Source: Acorus gramineus
Lineage: Eukaryota; Streptophyta; Magnoliopsida; Acorales; Acoraceae
DNA length: 64,000 nt
Assembly (NCBI GenBank): GCA_030737835.1
Contig: CM060847.1
Span: 26,336,843-26,400,842 of the forward strand
Direction: 5' to 3'
In this document: in pieces, positions 58,527-64,000 of the stretch
Position numbering within the stretch: position 1 is the stretch's first letter
Layout: each line of letters starts with the position of its first letter
Made by a program: the position numbers and the translations under genes
Notes under the pieces: generated by a model
The model's database searches: none
What the model was told of the DNA's origin: nothing
The model's input: the letters and a program-made list of their open reading frames with translations, nothing else

Positions 58527-58889
58527 CCGGTGTCTTCAAAACCCGATTCCGACGACTCTAGCCACTCCGTTCCCCTCTCCTTGTCCTCTGATTCGGGCCA
58601 TTTCGAGGGCCGTGGTAGATCGGGGCATAAGAGAGCCGTTGGGAAGGGTTTCGGTGCGCGGAGAGCACCCGGACTTCGCTTCCTCCCCTTGGTAAGGCCT
58701 CTTTCTTCACTTTTCTTGCATAGATGTATGCTAGGAGTGTGGATCTGTGTATGAGGGGTGGTCGGCGGCTGTGGGAGGCCGTCGGAGGGCGGTGGAGGTG
58801 GTCGGAGGTCGGTGGGTGGTGGTTTGGGTGGTCTCGGGCAGCAGGGGGTGGTCTCGGACTGGTGGGAGGTGTTCTCGGGCAGCAGGCAG

Positions 58890-59520
58890 AGCAGCAATAG
58901 CGCGCAGGCTGGGTGCGCGCGGGCATGCGCGCGTGCGTGCGCGGGCGTGCGTGCGCGCGGCGTGCAAGCAGGCGCGCGCGGGAGGCGTGCTGTGCTGGTC
59001 GTGCAGGCGTGCTGGGCGGCTGGTGCAGGGCGGCTGGTGCTGGGCAAGCTGAGCGCGAGGTGCTGGGTGGCTGCTGCTGGGCGGCTGGTGCTGGGCGGGC
59101 TGGTGCGCGAGGAGCTGGTCACGCGGGTGCTAGGCGTGCGAGCAGGGGTGGTGCGTGCGCGAGGTGGTGGCTGAGGCAGCGGAGGTGTGTGCGCGAGGTG
59201 GTGGCTGAGGCAGCGGAGGTGTGTGCGCGAGGTGGTGGCTGAGGCAGCGGAGGTGCGTGCGCGAGGTGGTGGCCGAGTGCAGGGTGCGCGCGGAGGGAGC
59301 GGCGAGGCCGTGGTGGTGCACGCGGGGCGCGGCGAGGCCGTGGTGGTGCGCGCGAGGCGCGGCGAGGTGGCGGAGGTGAGCGCGGGGTGCACGCGAGGCG
59401 AGGCGCTGCGCGCGGGGGCGCGCGGGGTGCTTGCGGGCGGCGCGAGGCGTGCAGGGTGCGCGGGCTGAGGCGCGGCGGCGCGTCCGGGCGGTCGGGTGGC
59501 CGTGCGGGTGGTGGCCAGCC
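58890..59520. repeat. GCG-rich tract in LTR A1
   Basis: Includes a distinct local tandem array (three copies of GTGCGCGAGGTGGTGGCTGA at 59153-59270) besides the usual GCGCGCG phrases. Confidence 0.85.
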
Positions 59521-59643
59521 GTGCAGGTGGTTGCGGGGGGTGTTGGGTGATTAATTTGGGATTTTGGGTGTTTATTTGGGTATGTTATGTATTTTTGGGT
59601 GATTATGGATTTTAACTCACCATATTGAATGTCTGTCTTGCAG

Positions 59644-59679
59644 ATCTAGACGGACGGTCGCGCGACGACCCAGATACTG
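59644..59679 (+). other. Conserved 36-nt LTR block (A1)
   Basis: Between CTTGCAG and GTGAGTGG. Equivalent blocks: 13644-13679, 15258-15293 (minus), 24046-24081, 32874-32909, 40978-41013, and 39-nt versions at 20456-20494 and 30541-30579 (minus). Confidence 0.65.
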
Positions 59680-61368
59680 GTGAGTGGGACAATCCAACCC
59701 AGTAGAGAGGCGTTATACGCACTTGGGCGTATACCGACCTCTCCTGGGGCACCGTGGATGTATATTAACCTGAAATAATATGTAATCCATGCTTGTATGA
59801 TTAAATTGTAGAATGCATGCTATCCTAGACTTTGCATGTTAGGGACTTGCACCCTTAGGATATGTGTATGAGCCATGCACCATGCCTCCTGTTTCATGTT
59901 AGGAAACCTCGACCTGTGTATGCGTCCTACTAGTTTATTTATTCAATTAAATGCTAGTGTATGTTAAATCGCATGCCTTAGGTAATATTATCGGGAGGAG
60001 CCTTGCGAGGACAGCGGTGAGACCCGTGTTAGGGTACTCCGTGTTCCTTGTTTGGTTGTCGGGATGTCCTGTATCGGGACCTCATGCTGCTCTCCCAAGG
60101 TTTCTAGTCCCAATAATATTATAAGTAATGTTATATGTTTGGTATGATTATTAGCATGAGTAGTGAATATTATAGGGGAGGGGCCTTGCGAGGACAGCGG
60201 TGAGACCCGGGTTAGGGTACTCCGTGTTCCTTGTTTGGTTGTCGGGGTATCCTATATCGGGAACTCACGCCGCCCTCCCGAGTTTCTTTTCCCCAATGAT
60301 ATTCCAACACTGCTTTTGATTGTACTTATTTCCCCGCATCTTGGATATGCGCCCTGGAGGAACTCTGAAGAGTTCATGACATTTGAGTGGTAGAGATGTG
60401 TTGTCGGCGGATCCGAGTGGATCATATGCGTATGGATAGGCTGTTCTGTTCCCTGCGTTGGATCCGGTAGAGGCTACCTCCAGCGTTAGAAAGGTCGTCC
60501 TTCGGAGGACCCACATCAGTAGGCGCCTCCCGATATTTGTGACGGACTGTGCTGAAGTTGTGGGTGGAGACCAAGCGGCCTACGGAGTGGAGGAGGGACT
60601 ACCGGTGGACTAAGGGTGACCAACAGCCTAGTCAGTCCCAAAATCCTATGTCACCTTTGGAAAGGTGAGGGTGAGGGTGTGGTGGGTTGGCGATGAGCGA
60701 CCCGCTGGTTTTGTTTATGGTTGATTGTTAGTCCCAACATCCTGAGTCCCCTGTTGAGGGGTGAAGGTGAGGGTATGATATGGCTTATGGAAATTGTGGT
60801 TTAAGATGGATAAATGGTTATGTTGTTCCTGCCCCTTGGGGGCGGGACGAATAGCTGGATTAATATGTTATGGTAAATATTGTCTGTGATGCATGGGTTG
60901 TGCCGTTCACTGAGCGTGTGGCTCACCCCTCGCATATGTTTTTCCCCAGTGGTCACTGAGCCTGAGCTAGAGCCAGAGTAGCAGTTGGAGCTTTCCGAGG
61001 GATTCCTTCAGTAGCGGAGCAGCGCTACGTCCGCGAGTACCAGAGGCTATCAGCATCCCTTTTTCTTGACTGTATGTACTCTATTTCCGTGCTGGGCACG
61101 CATCTGTATATATATTCAGTTGTCTCTCTGTATATTGGCTCTCACAGGACGTATGATTGTGTATCGGGTCTGTAATATATTTTGAGTTACAGACACAGTT
61201 TTAGCTTCCGCTATATTGTGTATATATTATGTCAGCCCTGTTTGATCTGTGTTGTCATTTTTATCTGTGGTTTTAGAGTATATATATTTGACCTCATGTG
61301 TAGGCTTCTGATATGATATATACACCTGCCGCGTCCCGGGGACGGCCGCCCTGGGGCGTGACATAGAG

Positions 61369-61841
61369 TGAGATGCGCTTCGATTGGGCGAGGAGAGGGT
61401 CCGGGCTGCAGAGGTGAGGGCAAGGGAGCTTGAGGAGAGACTGAGGGCGGTTGAGGACCGGTCGCAAGGAGTAGAGGCACGCCTTCGCCAGAGGTTGGAG
61501 AGAAGAGATAGAGACATCCAGCAAGTCCACCTCTGGGAAGCCACTATGAGGGGGAAGTTGGTCGGTGGAGGGGCCATGACTGAGGCGGACCTCGATCTTC
61601 TCCCTCTCGAACTCGAGCACTCCTTTTCGACCTCTGTTGCTACCGAGGCCACCTTCAGTAGGGCTTCTCGTCCTTCGGCAACTCAGAGTCATGGGAGATA
61701 TGCGAGGGCAGCTTCTTTGGTTCAAGAGACTCCCGTGGCTCGGGACGCTCCAGAGGTCCAGTCTTCTCATCATCCACCGCCTCCCTCTCAGCCAAGTCAA
61801 GACGTTCCTCTGACTCAGCTTCCCGTGAATAGTACTCCAAG
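61369..61841 (+). pseudogene. PMD copy 2, exon 2 right part (coiled coil and Ser/Pro tail)
   Basis: Continues the frame interrupted at 58103 after one TGA (61369). GEERVRAAEVRARELEERLR and RLRQRLERRDRDIQQVH form a strongly charged coiled coil. A Ser/His/Pro-rich tail with PPPPSQPSQDVPLTQLP follows. A GT donor is at 61842 (CCAAG/GTATAG). Confidence 0.75.
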
Positions 61842-62340
61842 GTATAGCTTTGTTTCTTGGTTTTGATAGAAGCATTACATATATGCAAGGAATTCATGCT
61901 TTCTTCTTTTCTTTTTGACTCAGGTGATTTATTCTAATGATGCACAGCTCAAGACATTGGAGTTGGAGCTCTTTCATGGGTCTACCTTTTATTTTCTTTA
62001 TAAAAACTCTCTTTCATGTTTAGCTTTATGTTTTTAGGGACAATTTTTATGCCTTTTCATGCATGATTTATGTATTTAAACATGAGTGTCTAGTTTTGAA
62101 AGGTATTTTGATTCTAACCTTGATGATTGTGTATGTGTGTGGTGAATGGTTGGGTATGCGAACGGATGAATGTGTAAGAGTTAGTATCGATGCATGGATT
62201 GGTATACGTTTTCAGTTTTGATTGTTGCTTGATTCGTATTTATACAGGTTTTGTGAATGGATATGTGTATAAAATGTGTATGTACAGGTTTTGAAAATAA
62301 AGATTTTTGACAGGTCTTACAAAAGTTGAAGAGTTGATTG
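61842..62340 (+). other. PMD copy 2 last intron and 3' part
   Basis: An intron of about 80 bp ends TTTTGACTCAG at 61923. A short exon may follow (VIYSNDAQLKTLELELFHG). The rest is T-rich non-coding DNA without a clear second coding block. Confidence 0.45.
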
Positions 62341-62564
62341 AACTGGACTAACAGGAACAAGTGGGGCAGCAGGTGAGGGGCGGCATGGTCAGACAAGCCG
62401 CCCAGGGTCAGACGGCTAGTTTGTTTTAGCCGCCCCTTAAATGTGGGTTTTAACTTGGGAAAGGTTGGGCCGGCATGTTGGAAGTAGCCACCCAGTACCC
62501 GGCGGCTTGTTGGCAGTAGCCACCCCTTGCCTGGGGGGATCTCCTGATTCTGCTAGCTTGTCTG
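62341..62564. repeat. GGCGGCT/AGCCGCC hairpin motifs downstream of PMD copy 2
   Basis: Several motifs: GGGCGGCATGGTC...AAGCCGCCC, CGGCTAGTTTGTTTTAGCCG and GGCGGCTTGTTGGCAGTAGC. They mirror those at 43440-43530 upstream of the gene and at 22630-22690 in copy 1. Confidence 0.65.
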
Positions 62565-64000
62565 TGTCCCGCCCCAGGGCGGCCGTCCCCAGGACGCGGC
62601 AAGTGTATATAAAATATTAGAATCTACACAGGAGGTCAATAATATATCATACACAAGCAACCAGAATGACACACAGACAACAAAGGGGCTGACATGATAT
62701 ATACACCAAATGCGGAAGCAAAAGACTGAATCTGTAAATAAACATACTACAGACTCGATACTCAATCATCTGTCCTGTGAGAGCCAATATACACAAATAC
62801 AACTGAATATATACAAACGCGTGCCAAGCACAGAAATAAAATACATACAGCCAAGAAGGGATGCTGATAGCCTCTGGCACTCGCGGAACGTAGCGCTGCT
62901 CCGCTACTGAAGGAATCCCTCGGACGGCTCCACCTGCTGCTCCGGCTCCAGCTCAGGCTCAGTGGCAACTGGGGAAAAACATATGCGAGGGGTGAGCCAC
63001 ACGCTCAGTGAACAGCACAACCCATGCATCACAAACAATATCGACCACAATTCATTTATTTATTTAGCCTCTAAGTGGCATAACAAATAACCCAGTGGGT
63101 TGCTCCATCGACGACCCACCACACCCTCACCCTCACCCTCAGCAGGTGATGCAGGATATTGGGACTGATAATCATCCAATCACAAAACCAGCGGGTCGCT
63201 CATCGCCAACCCACTACACCCTCACCCTCACCCAACCACGGGTGACATAGGATTTTGGGACTGACTAGGCTGTTGGTCACCCTTGGTCCACCGATAGTCT
63301 CTCCTCCACTCCGTAGGCCGCTTGGTTTTCACCCACAACTTTAGCCCAGTCCGAAACCAAATCAGGAGGCGCCTACTGATGGGAACCCTTGGAAGGGACG
63401 GCCTTTCTAACGCTGGGGCAGTCTCTACCGGATCCAACGAAGGGAAACAGAACAGCCTATCCATACGCATATGATCCACTCGGATCCGCCGACAACACAT
63501 CTCTACAACTCTAATGTCATGAACTCTTCAGAGTTCCTCCAGGGCGCATAACCAAGATGCGGGGAACATGTACAATAAAAGCAAGGTTGTAATATCATTG
63601 GGGGAAAGAACTCGGGAGGGCGGCGTGAGTTCCCGATATAGGATACCCCGACAACCAAACAAGGAACACGGAGTACCCTAACCCGGGTCTCACCGCTGTC
63701 CTCGCAAGGCCCCTCCCCTATAATATTCACTAAATATGCTAATAATCATACCAGTTATATAACATTACTTATAATATTAATGGGACTAGAAACCTTGGGA
63801 GGGCAACATGAGGTCCCGATACAGGACATCCCGACAACCAAACAAGGAACACGGAGTACCCTAACACGGGTCTCAATGTTGACCTCGCAAGGCTCCTCCC
63901 TATAATATTATCTAAGGCATGCGATTTAACATACACTAGCATTTAATTTAATAAATAAACTAGTAGGATGCATGCATAGGCCGAGGTTTCCTAGCATGAA
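62565..64000 (-). mobile_element. LTR, family A, minus strand (copy A4), runs off the window
   Basis: Starts TGTCCCGCCCCAGGGCGGCC, the reverse of the family A 3' end. Contains the CACTGAGC...CAG motif (62969-63010, minus), tandem repeats 63100-63245 and two copies of the 120-bp module (63601-63720, 63780-63900) as in A1. The 5' part lies outside. GTCTG (62560-62564) is the candidate left target duplication. Confidence 0.88.

Larger units (their letters stand above)
58104..61363 (+). mobile_element. Solo LTR, family A (copy A1), 3.3 kb
   Basis: TGTTATATATGTGTCACTTT to GCCCTGGGGCGTGACA with perfect target duplications TAGAG (58099-58103 and 61364-61368). Removing it restores a collinear coiled-coil frame in the PMD gene. 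Contains TATA box 58366-58372, palindrome 58500-58526, peptide frame KRAVGKGFGARRAPGL, TTGGTAAGGC at about 58689, GCG tract 58890-59520, conserved block 59644-59679, two tandem copies of the 120-bp module (59991-60117, 60175-60297), two tandem repeats 60635-60775 and the CACTGAGC...CAG motif 60908-60949. Confidence 0.95.

Noticed and set aside
58520..59468. Frames of up to 290 residues around the A1 tract
   Set aside because: GC-driven open frames; the Thr/Ser/Pro/Arg repeats mirror local DNA repeats.

Overview
This window looks like intergenic, repeat-packed DNA from a large-genome flowering plant. The evidence is a set of angiosperm-type Ty3/gypsy and Ty1/copia retrotransposons, GT-AG introns, a plant mobile domain (PMD) gene, a Tourist-like MITE, and two small multi-pass membrane protein genes of a plant family of unknown function. 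I cannot name the species. Nothing in it looks prokaryotic.

Layout. 1-3160 and 9535-10770 hold a small family of related membrane-protein genes: an intact copy at 2399-2800, an intact longer copy at 10123-10662, one pseudogene, and several duplicated or chimeric fragments. 3160-9535 is AT-rich and holds decayed repeats, including a possible terminal-inverted-repeat element and a very old LTR. 10926-12621 is a broken copia end, opened by a hAT-like insertion. 12622-16889 is two LTR fragments arranged tail to tail.

From 16890 to the right edge the window reads as one deep nest. A decayed PMD gene (copy 1, 16890-18891 and 22585-22720) is opened by a 3.7-kb solo LTR (family C, perfect TSD TTGAT) and then by element E1, which has a 3.8-kb 5' LTR, a tRNA-Met primer site and degenerate chromovirus-like pol. 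E1 is entered by E2, a related element on the minus strand. E2's 3' LTR is opened by a solo LTR of family A (TSD TACCC), and its gag start by another family A LTR (A3). A3 is opened by a third family A solo LTR (A2, TSD AGTTT) and by a Tat-like element carrying PMD gene copy 2 in antisense. That PMD gene is opened in its intron by a full-length Tat-lineage retrotransposon (T1, 44688-57298), in its second exon by another family A solo LTR (A1, TSD TAGAG), and downstream by an antisense family A LTR that runs off the window.

The giant LTRs (families A, B, C; 3.2-3.8 kb uninterrupted) share an unusual plan. They have a TATA box and, in family A, a perfect 27-nt palindrome in the leader. Next come a GARRAP-like peptide frame ending at a GTAAG or GTGAG donor and, in A and C, an extremely GCG-rich tract. 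A 36- or 39-nt block between a consensus AG acceptor and a GTGAGTGG donor follows, then short tandem repeats and a conserved CACTGAGC...CAG motif near the 3' end. This gene-like organisation, and the antisense passenger genes (PMD; Transposase_28-like) of the Tat-type elements, are the most interesting parts of the window. The only uninterrupted ordinary host genes I can support are the two membrane-protein genes.
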